A stretch of DNA of 39,474 nt from Rhodanobacter sp. (GTDB taxonomy: Bacteria; Pseudomonadota; Gammaproteobacteria; Xanthomonadales; Rhodanobacteraceae). The notes under the pieces are model-generated. The model was given only the letters and a program-made list of their open reading frames with translations. It had not been told where the DNA came from and did not search any database. Numbering within the stretch: position 1 is the stretch's first letter; each line of letters begins with the position of its first letter. Where the stretch lies: contig SCRO01000079.1 of assembly GCA_004298505.1 (NCBI GenBank), positions 1 to 39,474 on the forward strand, in the 5' to 3' direction. This document shows, piece after piece, positions 7,167 through 16,083 of this stretch. Made by a program: the position numbers and the translations under genes.

Positions 7167-9479
7167 ATGCAGATCAACGGGCATGAGATGGATGAGGCGA
7201 TCGTGGAGCGCATCCGGTGCCGGGTGCGTGATGAAGCGACGCTGACGCGCATGCAGCTGTCACGCGAGATGGCTGGGTGGCTGGACTGGCGTGACGGGTG
7301 CTGCCGGTTGCGTGACATGAGTTGCCGGGTGGCTTTGCTGAGGCTCGAACGCGCGGGGGGGGGGGAGGGGGGGGGATCGAGTTGCCATCGCCGTGCCCGG
7401 TGTCGTTTGCGCCCGCCGAGGAGGCGGAGGAGGCGGATGTGGCGATGGTGTCGATCGAGGCGCCGTTGGCTGCATTAGGCACGGTGGAACTGGTCGAGGT
7501 CGCGAACCGGACACAATCGCGCACGTGGCGTGCGCTGATGCAGCATCACCCGTTGGGCGCGGGGCCGCTATGCGGCGCGCAGCGGCGCTATTTGGTGCGA
7601 AGCCGTGCCGGCTGGTTGGGCGCGCTGAGTTTCAGCGCCCCGGCGCGCCGGCTGGCGGCGCGTGATGGCTTCATCGGCTGGGACGATGCCATACGCCGGG
7701 CGCAGCTGCCTCTGGTGATCAATAACAGCCGCTTCCTGATCGTGCCTAGCGTGAAGGTGGCGCACCTGGCTTCGCATGTATTGAGCCTGGCTGAGCGACG
7801 ATTGGCCGATGACTGGCACACCCGCTATGGCGTACGGCCGGTGCTGCTGGAGACCTTCGTTGACAGTGCGCGACATCAGGACACCTGTTACCGGACCGCC
7901 AACTGGATCGCGCTCAGGCACACCTGCGGGCGCGGCCGGCAGGACCGGCATCGCCAGGCGCAGGGCAGCCCCAAGCACATCTTCGTGCGGTCCTTGCTGC
8001 GGAACTGGCGCAACCATCTGGTCGATGCGGCCCCTCCAGTCGCACCCGCGCCCGCACCCGCCATCGCGATGGACTGGGCCGAGCAGGAGTTCGGGCCGGC
8101 GCGATTGCCCGATGCACGCCTGCAGCGCCGCTTGTTGACGGTGGCGCGCGACTTCTATGCCCGTCCCTGCGCGAATGTGCCTCAAGCCTGTGGCACGCGC
8201 GCGAACCAAGGCAGCCTATCGGTTCTTTGATCACGGCGGATTCACCATGCAAGACCTGCTGGCAGGCCATTCTCAAGCCACGGCCCGGCGACTGGGGCGC
8301 GAGCCGGTGGTATTGGCGGTGCAAGACACGACCAGTGTCAACTACACCGCGCATGCCGCCACCACCGGCCTCGGCCCGATCGGCAACTGTGCCGATGGCC
8401 CGCAGGGGCTGGAACTGCACAGTACGCTGGCGTTCACGCCCGCCGGTGTGCCGCTGGGCCTAGTCGATGTGCAGTGCTGGGCGCGCGATGGCGCGGACTT
8501 CGGCAAGAAGGCGCGCCGCCATCACACGCCGATCGAGCACAAGGAAAGCGCCAAGTGGCTCAACAGCTACACGGCCACGGCGGCCGTGGCCAAGCACAAC
8601 CGCAGCACGCGGATCGTGAGTGTGGGCGACCGCGAAGCGGACATGTATGAGCTGTTCGAACTGTCCGCACGCAGCGAGGCAGGTCCCGACCTGCTGGTCC
8701 GGGCCAGCCACAACCGTGCCCTTGCCAACGAGCAACAGCGCTTGTGGCTCACGCTTGAGGCGCAGCCCTTGGCCAGCGTCGTTGAACTTGCGGTGCCGCG
8801 ACAGGGCAATCGCAAGGCACGCACCGCCCAACTGGAGATCCGCTTTGCCCAGGTCAGCCTCAAAGCCCCGCGAGCCCAGCGCGACAAGCTGCCCCTCACG
8901 ATATGGGCCGTGCTGGCCAACGAGCGTGACGCCCCGGCCGAGGTCAAGCCGCTCGAATGGATGCTGCTGACCACGATCGCGGTGATAACCGCCGAACAGG
9001 CGCTGGAGAAACTCAAGTGGTATGCACAGCGCTGGGGCATCGAGGTGTTCCACCGCACCCTCAAGAGCGGTTGCCGCATCGAGGACCGGCAACTGGGCAG
9101 CGCTGACCGGCTCGAAGCCTGCCTGGCCATCGATCTGGTGGTCACCTGGCGCATCCATTACCTGAACAAGCTCAGCCGTGACGTACCGCACATGCCATGT
9201 ACCGTCTACTTCGACGAACCCCAATGGCGAGCACTGATGGTCTTCACCACCCGTGATCAAGCGACCCTACAAGACCCTGCGCTCCTGCACGACCCGCCCA
9301 GCTTGCACGAAGCCACCCGCCGCGTCGCCGCCCTCGGCGGCTTCCTTGACCGCGACGGCGAACCCGGTACCCAAACCCTTTGGCGCGGCCTGCAGCGCCT
9401 CGATGACATCACCGACATGTACGCCCACATGACGCGCGTCCCACAACGCCGCGTGTTCAGCAAAGACGATTATGGGTAA
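7167..9479 (+). pseudogene. DruA (DUF4338)-Tn5-type transposase fusion, two frameshifts
   Basis: The protein of roughly 770 residues is spread over three frames. The start MQINGHEMDEAIVERI (7167) runs to the G-tract at 7355-7375. The next frame carries the DUF4338/DruA-like part: YLVRSRAGWLGALSF, PLVINNSRFLI, LLETFVDSARHQDTCY. It then enters a Tn5-type transposase at MDWAEQEFG. A second shift near 8193-8206, in a CG-repeat, leads to the catalytic domain: QDTTSVNY and GDREADMYEL (Asp candidates) and YAQRWGIEVFHRTLK, the Y-R-E-K pattern of IS4-family enzymes. One extra G at the tract (or -1 slippage) and one fewer base at the second site restore the full frame. It could be inactive, phase-variable or affected by sequencing error. 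Confidence 0.8.
7355..7375 (+). repeat. G11-A-G9 tract at the first frameshift
   Basis: Eleven Gs, one A and nine Gs lie within the transposase gene. The upstream frame (ending LLRLERA) and the downstream frame (starting IELPSP) are offset here so that a -1 shift joins them. Such tracts are hot spots for replication or ribosome slippage and for sequencing error. Confidence 0.9.
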
Positions 9480-9561
9480 AGGTCAGAGCAGAGCTGGGGG
9501 TTTACCTGTGTGAATTAGGTGGTCAAGACCCAACGCAGGAGCGGATGCAATTGCGAAGTGG

Positions 9562-11583
9562 CTAGCCGGGATAGCGCTCGCGCAAACCGGATACTTCATC
9601 ACGAAGACCATACCTATCGAGCTTCAAGTACAAAGTACTCTTGGCGATGCCAAGCAATTTGGCGGCGGTGGTCAGGTTTCCCGATGCAGTGCGGATGGCG
9701 TCAACAATGACCCCACGCTCTACGTGTGTCATATGCAGTTTGGAGCATTGGGCACTGCGCTCGCTGGTGGCCTGGTCGCCACGTTGTTCCCCACGGATGT
9801 CCAGCGGCAAGGAATCTGACTCGATCATGGTCGACGTCGAGGTCAACAACATTGACTCGACTGCGTTGCGCAGTTCACGGACATTGCCAGGCCAGGCATA
9901 CGCTTCCAGTGCTTCGATTACTCCGCTACCGAGGCGGTGGTGTCCCAGACCATGCTTCCTGACCCCGCATTCCAGGAAATGTTCGGCCAGCGTGCGGATG
10001 TCCTCCGGACGTTCGCGCAGGCAGGGAATGTGGATACTGGTCACCACGATCCGGTAGAACAAATCCATCCGGAATCGACCCTCGGCGACTTCCTTGCGCA
10101 AATCGCGATGCGTGGCGGCAAGCAGGCGAAAATCCACCTTGCGCGGCTGGTTCTCGCCCAAGCGGTAGATCTCACCCTGCTCCAGTACCCGCAACAGGTG
10201 TGGCTGCAGATCCAGCGGCATTTCCCCGATCTCGTCAAGGAACAATGTCCCTCCATTGGCCGCCTCGACCTTGCCGCACTGGCCGCCGCGCCGTGCGCCG
10301 GTAAATGCGCCCTCGGCGTAGCCGAACAGCTCACTTAGAAGCAGTTCACGCGACAACCCTCCGCAATTGACTGCGACGAATGGTCCGCTGTGGGCGGCGC
10401 TGGCACGGTGAATGCCGTGGGCGAATTCCTCCTTGCCCACTCCGGTTTCACCTGTCAGCAGTATCGACACCCTGGATTTCGCCAGCTGCGCTGCCTTGGC
10501 GACCGCCTCCCGCAACTGAGTCGAGTTACCCATCAGCGAAGCAAATGCTCTGGCCTCGTGTTCATCCGTCGTGCCGATGGCACTGCGATCAGGGGCGGCC
10601 ACCCGCGAGGCGGACCCGGCCATCGGCAACACCAGCAACGTGCCGATGCGCTGGCCGCCATGTGATACCGGGTGCAGCCATTCCGGCTGCATCCAGCAAG
10701 GCAGCTCGGAGGCCAGCGATGCGCTGTCCTTCCTATCCAGCGACAAGGCACGGATGCGGTCGATGCGGGAAAGATCAGGCGGCCCCCCACGCCGGACCAG
10801 TATTGTCTGGGCCACGTCGTTGGCCTTGATGGGATGGCCGCGCGGGTCGAACAAAATCGTGCCATCCGACGAATTCGAGGACAGCTTGTCGATGGTGGAT
10901 TCCAGCAGCCAGTAACGCAGTTCCATCGCACGCGCTGTCAACCGACTCTCGATACGACTGGCCGTGGTGACGACCAGACCGAGGGTGTGCCGGCTGAAAG
11001 TTCCCGACAATCCGGAAACATTGATCACCCCGAGGATCTCGTTGTCCAGCGGATGACGGATGACCGTCGCCGAACAAGTCCAGCGCTTGATGCCTTCGCA
11101 ATAATGTTCTGCTGAGTGAATTTGTACGGGCTGACCAAGCTCCAGCGCTGTGCCGATGGCATTGGTGCCGCAAACCATTTCGCTCCAGGTCACGCCAGGT
11201 ATCAGCTGGATGCTTTCGGCATCGTCGACCGTCTGGTTGTCACCTTCAACCGCCAGGATGGTGCCGTCGGGATCGGTCAGTACCATCAACATGCCGGTTT
11301 CTGCCAGAAACTCGCGCGCATGCGCCATCACCGGTGCGCTCAGGTCCAGCAGGTCGCTGCACGACTGACGCAGCAAATGCAGCGAACTGGCGGGAACCGG
11401 CGGCGGGCCGCTACGGCGGGTCGGATCGACGTTGCTGACCAGGCAACGCTGCCAGGAGCTGTTGACCGGATCGCGCAGGATATTGCCCGGCTGCTGGCCA
11501 CCCAGAAACCGCTCCCACGCCGCCCCGACGACAGTTTCCTGATCCGGGTTGGAGAACATCTGGCTGGAATCGAACGTTCGCAC
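9562..11583 (-). CDS. acxR: Sigma-54-dependent activator of the acetone carboxylase operon
   Basis: The 673-residue product has the AcoR/AcxR layout: a GAF-type sensing region (about 80-330), an AAA+ domain with Walker A GETGVGKE (378-385), the sigma-54 contact loop GAFTGA (425-430) and Walker B LFLDEIGE (447-454), and a C-terminal Fis-type helix-turn-helix ([20 protein letters not shown]). All ATPase motifs are intact. The start is GTG at 11583, with GGAGGGGAG upstream; an ATG at residue 9 is the alternative. It should bind upstream of acxA and open the -24/-12 promoter at 6560-6575 in response to acetone or a related alcohol; the inducer is inferred. The IS at 7079-9496 separates it from its target but leaves the gene whole. 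Confidence 0.88.
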   Translation of the reverse strand: MRTFDSSQMFSNPDQETVVGAAWERFLGGQQPGNILRDPVNSSWQRCLVSNVDPTRRSGPPPVPASSLHLLRQSCSDLLDLSAPVMAHAREFLAETGMLMVLTDPDGTILAVEGDNQTVDDAESIQLIPGVTWSEMVCGTNAIGTALELGQPVQIHSAEHYCEGIKRWTCSATVIRHPLDNEILGVINVSGLSGTFSRHTLGLVVTTASRIESRLTARAMELRYWLLESTIDKLSSNSSDGTILFDPRGHPIKANDVAQTILVRRGGPPDLSRIDRIRALSLDRKDSASLASELPCWMQPEWLHPVSHGGQRIGTLLVLPMAGSASRVAAPDRSAIGTTDEHEARAFASLMGNSTQLREAVAKAAQLAKSRVSILLTGETGVGKEEFAHGIHRASAAHSGPFVAVNCGGLSRELLLSELFGYAEGAFTGARRGGQCGKVEAANGGTLFLDEIGEMPLDLQPHLLRVLEQGEIYRLGENQPRKVDFRLLAATHRDLRKEVAEGRFRMDLFYRIVVTSIHIPCLRERPEDIRTLAEHFLECGVRKHGLGHHRLGSGVIEALEAYAWPGNVRELRNAVESMLLTSTSTMIESDSLPLDIRGEQRGDQATSERSAQCSKLHMTHVERGVIVDAIRTASGNLTTAAKLLGIAKSTLYLKLDRYGLRDEVSGLRERYPG

Positions 11584-11864
11584 CTGGTGCTACTCCCCTC
11601 CGGTGGATGCCTCGAGTGTCAAGCTTTTTGAACGTGTGACTTTCCGACGGCGTTGTCAAGATGCGGTGCACCATCGATTCTGACAACCGGATGGCCATAC
11701 GGGTTTGCGACGCCGCGATCGGCTCGTTGCGGAACCGATCAGTAGCGTGGCGCCTTCACCCCAGGAGCCTGTCAGCTCGCGGGTGCGCGGCAGCGGCAGC
11801 GGCAAGCCCGAGTGGCGCGGCCGTCCCCCCGCTGCCAAAGGCGTTCACAGGCGCCGCGGCTTCG
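11584..11864. other. acxR upstream region up to the IS1111-type element
   Basis: No gene is supported. On the minus strand two TTGACA-like boxes (plus 11654-11659 and near 11622) could be -35 elements for acxR, but no good -10 is evident. On the plus strand a frame ends in GAAAS just before the IS, where the palindrome arm begins. It may be the tail of a gene that was convergent with the helicase gene before the insertions, but it is not recognisable. Confidence 0.35.
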
Positions 11865-11956
11865 TAATCGCATGGACTCGCCCCCGCGCATTCAGGCATC
11901 GACGTGCCAATGGTGGTGAGCTAGTACTCCCAACACAGCCACGCGAGGGCGAGCCC

Positions 11957-13027
11957 ATGAACGAGATTACTGCCATAGCCATCGATTTGGCCAAGCATGT
12001 GTTTCAGGTTGTCGGCGAGAACGCGCGTGGTGAGGTCATGCTGACCGAGCGCCTGAAGTCGCGTCAGGCGATGCACAAGTTCATCCAGGCACTCGAACCA
12101 CCGTTGACGGTGGCGATCGAGACGGGGCCGGGTGCGCAAGCGTGGGCGCGGGAGATCCAGGCACGCGGGGTCGAGGTGAAGATCCTGCCAGCACAGCACA
12201 CCGCGGCGCACCGCAGCGGCAACAAGAACGACGCCAACGATGCGCTCTCGATTCTTCGCGCGCTGCACGATGTGAGCGTGCATCCGGTGCCGGTCAAGAC
12301 CCAGGAGCAGTTGGCCATGCAGGCCCTGCACCGGGCCCAGCACGGCTGGCGGCGGCGCATGACCGCCATCAGCAACCAGGTGCGCGGTCTGTTGCTGGAA
12401 CAGGGCGTGGTCATCGCGCGCGGCGATCTGGCGCTGGTGCGCAAGGTCGAGCGCACGTTGGAAGATGCCACGTTGCCGATCCCGGATCGTCTGCGTGCGC
12501 TGGTGGCCTACTTGATGGGTGAATGGCGCGGACTGGGTGAGCGGATGGCCGCCATCGACGGCGAACTGGCCGTCTTGAGCCGCACCGACCCGGTCGCCAG
12601 ACACCTGTGCCAGACCCGCGGCATTGACTCGATCATCTCCACCGTCATGGCCTGCAAGTCGCTCAACCCGGACCGGTTCGCCAACGGCCACCAGTTTGCC
12701 GCCTACTTCGGCATCACACCCAGCCAGCACAGCAGCGGCAACACCATTCGGCTGGGCCGCATGAGCCGGCGCGGCGACACCTACCTGCGTAGCGCCATGA
12801 TCGAAGGCGCGCACGCGGTGATCCGGCAAATCCGTCGCGATGCCACCGACCCCTACAGCCGCCGCATCCAGCGGTGGGTCCAGCGCTGTGGTCAGAAGGG
12901 CGCTGCCGTGCGCCTGGCCAACCACAACCTGCGCGTGGTGTGGCTGCTGCTTAAGCACCCCGACATGCCCTTCTGCAGCGATCCTGCCCACCGCGGCACC
13001 GAAGCGAGGGACGCTGCCATGCACTGA
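11957..13027 (+). CDS. IS110-family (IS1111 group) transposase
   Basis: The 356-residue product starts MNEITAIAIDLAKHVFQV. It has the RuvC-like DEDD set: Asp10, Glu55 (VAIETG), Asp92 and Asp95 (KNDANDA). The C-terminal half carries AAYFGITPSQHSSGNTIRLG and the RRGDTYLRSAMIEGAH block of the family's serine domain. Length and motifs suggest an intact enzyme. The ATG at 11957 is chosen because the family begins at this motif; the reading frame stays open upstream without family signal. These enzymes act with a guide RNA from the element's noncoding end, which in the IS1111 group lies after the gene. Confidence 0.93.
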   Translation: MNEITAIAIDLAKHVFQVVGENARGEVMLTERLKSRQAMHKFIQALEPPLTVAIETGPGAQAWAREIQARGVEVKILPAQHTAAHRSGNKNDANDALSILRALHDVSVHPVPVKTQEQLAMQALHRAQHGWRRRMTAISNQVRGLLLEQGVVIARGDLALVRKVERTLEDATLPIPDRLRALVAYLMGEWRGLGERMAAIDGELAVLSRTDPVARHLCQTRGIDSIISTVMACKSLNPDRFANGHQFAAYFGITPSQHSSGNTIRLGRMSRRGDTYLRSAMIEGAHAVIRQIRRDATDPYSRRIQRWVQRCGQKGAAVRLANHNLRVVWLLLKHPDMPFCSDPAHRGTEARDAAMH

Positions 13028-13039
13028 ACGGGCGCCCCT

Positions 13040-13428
13040 CACAGTCCGCCCCACGGTCCGGTCTTGGGTACCCCCTGTCCATGGCTTCGCAAGCGCTGAC
13101 GCGCCATGGACAGCCGCTACCCAAGACCCTCGGGGGCGGCAGACCGTGATGCGCGCTTGCATGCTGGCTTGCCACCGCACGTGATCGCCCAGCCTTCCCG
13201 TATCCTCTTTCACCCCTTTGCGCGCTACCGCTGCTACCCAGCTCGAATCACCCGGTCAGACCATCGCGGCACCAGGCCTTCCGCCCTACCGGCTCTTGCA
13301 GCCTCTTTAGTAATCGGCCTTTCCGCGAGCTCTTCCGATACCGGCCCGTGGTCCCAACCGACCACCTCGACGAGGCCTTATACATAAATGCAGCCAGTGC
13401 TTTCCTGCCCACACAGCGGTTGACACCA
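13040..13428 (+). ncRNA. Candidate guide RNA of the IS1111-type element
   Basis: The noncoding 3' part of the IS holds a long compound hairpin. CACGGTC (13052-13058) pairs with GACCGTG (13142-13148), GGTCTTGGGTA (13060-13070) with TACCCAAGACC (13118-13128), and CTGTCCATGGC (13075-13085) with GCCATGGACAG (13103-13113). A second hairpin, GTGGTC-6-GACCAC, is at 13348-13365. GGCTTCG at 13083-13089 equals the seven bases left of the insertion site, and GGGCGG at 13134-13139 occurs in the right flank. The location fits the IS1111 group. The ends of the transcript are not defined and the guide assignment is inference. Confidence 0.45.
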
Positions 13429-13443
13429 GGGGCGAGTCCATAC

Positions 13444-13468
13444 GTAGGGCGGGCACGGCCCGCCCTAC
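13444..13468. repeat. GC-rich palindrome (REP-like) at the helicase gene end
   Basis: GTAGGGCGGGC-ACG-GCCCGCCCTAC is an 11-bp perfect stem with a 3-base loop. The helicase stop codon lies inside its right arm. Before the IS insertion the stem extended further, with GCTTCG/CGAAGC on the outside. It may act as a transcription or RNA-stability boundary for the minus-strand operon. Confidence 0.75.
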
Positions 13469-15411
13469 GAAGCGGCGGTTTCAGCTTCAAAGAAGGCCTG
13501 CACGTCGAGTAGATCGCGGGTGCGCGGCATCGGCGGCACACTGGCGAGGAACAGCTTGCCGTAACCCTTGCTGGTCAGGCGAGGGTCGCACAGTACCAGC
13601 ACGCCGCGGTCGCGCACGTCGCGGATCAGACGGCCGACACCCTGCTTCAACGCGATCACCGCGCTGGGTACCTGCCAGCCCATGAACGGGTTGATGCCTG
13701 CTTCCTGCAACGCGGCGAGGCGGGCCGTCAGCACCGGGTCGTCCGGCGCGGCAAACGGCAGCTTGTCGATCACCACGACACTGAGGGCCTCCCCGACCAC
13801 GTCGACGCCCTCCCAGAAACTCGCGGCGCCAAGCAGCACCCCGTGGCCGCTGGCGCGATATTCCTCCAGCAATCGTGGCCGCGGCGCCGTGCCCTGCACG
13901 AACAGTGGCCACGGCACCTTGTCCTGCAGCAACTCGGCCGCGCGGCGCAGCGCGCGATGCGAAGTGAACAGCAGGAAGGCACGGCCGTTCGATGCCTGCA
14001 GCACCGGCAGCACAGCCGCGATGAGCTGTTCGGTGTAGTCGCGCGCGTTCGGGTCGGGCAAACCGGCAGGCAGGTAGCACAGGGCCTGGTGTGCGTAGTC
14101 GAACGGACTTTCCAGGCGCAACGTGCGCGGATCGTCCAGGCCGAGCAGGCGGGCGAAGTGATCAAAATTGCCGGCCACCGACAAGGTGGCCGAGGTGTGG
14201 ATCCACGCCGCCTGGGTGCGTTCGCGCAGGCCACGCAGCGGCGCGGCCAGGTCGAGCGGCGTAGCGTACAACGCGAAGCCGCGCGGAAAGGTTTCGTACC
14301 AGCGCACGTCCTGGTCGCCGTGCGATTCGACGATGCGCTGCAACCGTTCGCTGAACAGTTCGGCGCGCTCGTGCAGGTTGGCGAATCCACGCGAGCGCTC
14401 GGCCTGCGAGGACAGCAGTTCGGCCAAGGTGGCCAGCAGTTCACCCAGATCGCGCAGCGACGAGCGTACGTCGGCGCGCTCGTCGAGCAGCGCGAACGCG
14501 CCACGCGAGGGCAGCGGCGCCATCGCCAGACGCAGCTTGCGCAAGGCGTCCTGCAATGCCTCAATCGGTTCCAGCAGCAGGCCGATGGCACCGGTGATGC
14601 CGCTGCATTCGGTCAGTGTGTCGTGCGCCATGTCGGTGAGCTGGCGCGCGCTGATGCTTTGCGAGAAGAACTGGCCAGCCAGTTCCGGGACCTGATGCGC
14701 CTCGTCAAGAATGAACGCCGCCGCAGCGGGCAGGATCTCGCCGAAGCCTTCCTGCTTGAGGGCAAGGTCGGCGAACAGCAGGTGATGGTTGACCACCACG
14801 ACATCCGCCTCCATCGCCTCGCGGCGCGCCTTGAACACGTGGCAATCGTCATAAAAAGGACATTCCACGCCGAGGCAGTTTTCCGGCGTCGAGGTGACCC
14901 GCGGCCACAGCGGCGATTCCTCCGGCACTTCGGCCAGCTCCATGCGGTCGCCGCGGCGCGTGCGCGCCGACCAGGCGCGGATCGTGGCCAGTTGTGCTGC
15001 CTGCACACGGTCGAAGCTGGCGCCTTCGCGCACGGTCTGGTCGAGCCGGTACAGGCAAAGATAATTCGCGCGACCTTTCAGCAAGGCGGTTTTCAGCGGT
15101 GCCCCCAGCACCGAACGCACCTTGGGCAGATCCCGAAAATACAGTTGATCCTGCAGCGCCTTGGTGCCGGTGGAAATGATCACGCGCTCGCCCGAGAGCA
15201 AGGCCGGCACCAGGTAGGCGTAGGTCTTGCCGGTGCCGGTGCCGGCCTCGACGATCAGTGTGTCGCGACCGTCGATCGCCTGCGCTACGGCACGGGACAT
15301 CGCCTGTTGCGCCAGTCGCGGCGCAAAATTGGGCAGTTCGCGCGCGAACGGGCCATCAGCGCCAAGAAGTTTGCCGACATCATCGTCGTCACGCGTATCC
15401 GGATTGATCAT
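13465..15411 (-). CDS. DinG/YoaA-type Fe-S DNA helicase
   Basis: The 648-residue product is an XPD/DinG-family superfamily 2 helicase, close in length to YoaA. Visible are Walker A AGTGTGKT (56-63), four cysteines placed for a 4Fe-4S cluster (Cys119, Cys179, Cys184, Cys190), DEAH (236-239), HTSATLSV, and the C-terminal GVGRLIRDVRDRG motif. Such enzymes unwind DNA 5' to 3' and help in repair or at stalled forks. The start MINPDTRDDD at 15411 is nearest to the conserved domain; MPALRD at 15438 with AGG upstream is also possible. It is last in a minus-strand run after the lipoprotein gene, and its stop lies inside a palindrome. Confidence 0.9.
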   Translation of the reverse strand: MINPDTRDDDDVGKLLGADGPFARELPNFAPRLAQQAMSRAVAQAIDGRDTLIVEAGTGTGKTYAYLVPALLSGERVIISTGTKALQDQLYFRDLPKVRSVLGAPLKTALLKGRANYLCLYRLDQTVREGASFDRVQAAQLATIRAWSARTRRGDRMELAEVPEESPLWPRVTSTPENCLGVECPFYDDCHVFKARREAMEADVVVVNHHLLFADLALKQEGFGEILPAAAAFILDEAHQVPELAGQFFSQSISARQLTDMAHDTLTECSGITGAIGLLLEPIEALQDALRKLRLAMAPLPSRGAFALLDERADVRSSLRDLGELLATLAELLSSQAERSRGFANLHERAELFSERLQRIVESHGDQDVRWYETFPRGFALYATPLDLAAPLRGLRERTQAAWIHTSATLSVAGNFDHFARLLGLDDPRTLRLESPFDYAHQALCYLPAGLPDPNARDYTEQLIAAVLPVLQASNGRAFLLFTSHRALRRAAELLQDKVPWPLFVQGTAPRPRLLEEYRASGHGVLLGAASFWEGVDVVGEALSVVVIDKLPFAAPDDPVLTARLAALQEAGINPFMGWQVPSAVIALKQGVGRLIRDVRDRGVLVLCDPRLTSKGYGKLFLASVPPMPRTRDLLDVQAFFEAETAAS

Positions 15412-15550
15412 CGTTGCAGTATCTCGCAGCGCCGGCATCCGAAAAACCTGCACGGGCTGACCTCGGCCGCCAGCGCGCGCGATGGCGAGGCCAAAACGCT
15501 GACTGGCGACCTCGTCCCGGACCGGGCCGGGCCGTCGACGGCAGCGACAT

Positions 15551-16081
15551 TCAGTAGCGCGGAACGCCCGCCTTGTGGCATTGCTGCACCCATTTGCGCG
15601 CGGTGGCCGCGCCAACCTGATCGTGCACCTGCAAGCGCGTTTCCACGATGGTCTGCCAGTTGCGTGCGCACAACGGGCCGAGTTTGGGGCCGAGCGCCCA
15701 CGACTGGTGGGCCAGCTTTTCGGCACTGGAAAAATGCTTCAGCCGCACGGCGATCTCGGCGCGATCCTGCAGCAGGTCGGGCGAATCGGGCGAGATCTTC
15801 AGCGCCTGATCCAGCGCGCTGGCGGCATCGGCATATTCGCCGGCCTGCTCGTCCTGGTGCGCGGCGTCGCTCAGCGCGGCGGCCGCCGGGTCGCGCAACG
15901 GCTGGACGTCGATGACGGAGTTATTGGCGGCGCCGGCGGCGCGGATGGCCGCGACCAGGTCGTAGCTCGGCGCCGGCGGCTGGGCCACCGCAGGTTTGCG
16001 CGAGACCAGGCTGCAGCCTGCGGTCGCGACGGCCAGCAGCAAAACGGGCAATAGCGAAAGATGCTTGAACGGGAATCGCAT
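15551..16081 (-). CDS. TPR-type lipoprotein
   Basis: The 176-residue product begins with a lipoprotein signal: a short basic start, LLPVLLLAVATAG and the lipidated Cys23. The mature part has helical repeats of TPR type (YADAASALDQALKISPDSPD) and ends QQCHKAGVPRY. The ATG at 16081 lies 2 bp after the mrcB stop, so the two genes are almost certainly co-transcribed. Placed after a bifunctional penicillin-binding protein, it may be a periplasmic partner of PBP1B (by analogy with LpoB), but it is not an evident LpoB homologue. Function is unknown. Confidence 0.8.
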   Translation of the reverse strand: MRFPFKHLSLLPVLLLAVATAGCSLVSRKPAVAQPPAPSYDLVAAIRAAGAANNSVIDVQPLRDPAAAALSDAAHQDEQAGEYADAASALDQALKISPDSPDLLQDRAEIAVRLKHFSSAEKLAHQSWALGPKLGPLCARNWQTIVETRLQVHDQVGAATARKWVQQCHKAGVPRY

Positions 16082-16083
16082 GC

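Larger units (their letters stand above)
7079..9496 (+). mobile_element. IS element with DruA-domain/Tn5-like transposase (IS4 superfamily type)
   Basis: A 2418-bp element is bounded by perfect 18-bp inverted repeats, CAGCTCTGCTCTGACCTT at 7079-7096 and its complement at 9479-9496. The single gene fills it, and its stop codon touches the right repeat. The 9 bases outside each end (GGAGTCCCT and GGGGTTTAC) are not a direct repeat, so no target duplication is visible; later change or recombination could explain that. It separates acxR from acxA. Within the left end a 17-bp unit (CTTGTCCCACAACTTTC) is repeated in tandem at 7094-7127. Confidence 0.85.
11865..13444 (+). mobile_element. IS110-family element, IS1111 group
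   Basis: The element carries one transposase gene, a short left flank and about 417 bp of noncoding DNA after the gene. Subterminal inverted repeats ATGGACTCGCCCC (11872-11884) and GGGGCGAGTCCAT (13429-13441) sit 7 bases from the left end and 3 from the right, the layout I recall for the IS1111 group. Removing 11865-13444 joins GGCTTCG to TAGGGCGGGC, which rebuilds the arm of a palindrome whose other arm (GCCCGCCCTACGAAGC) is intact at 13458-13473. The boundaries are therefore supported from both sides, without a target duplication. Confidence 0.85.

Noticed and set aside
7070..9505. Target-site duplication around the DruA-transposase IS
   Set aside because: The 9-base flanks differ at most positions, so no duplication can be claimed.
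13843..15915. Very long open frame antisense to the DinG-type helicase
   Set aside because: GC-rich codon bias leaves the opposite strand open; the helicase has clear motifs and the antisense product has none. The same applies to long frames opposite mrcB, relA, the TPR protein and hrpA.
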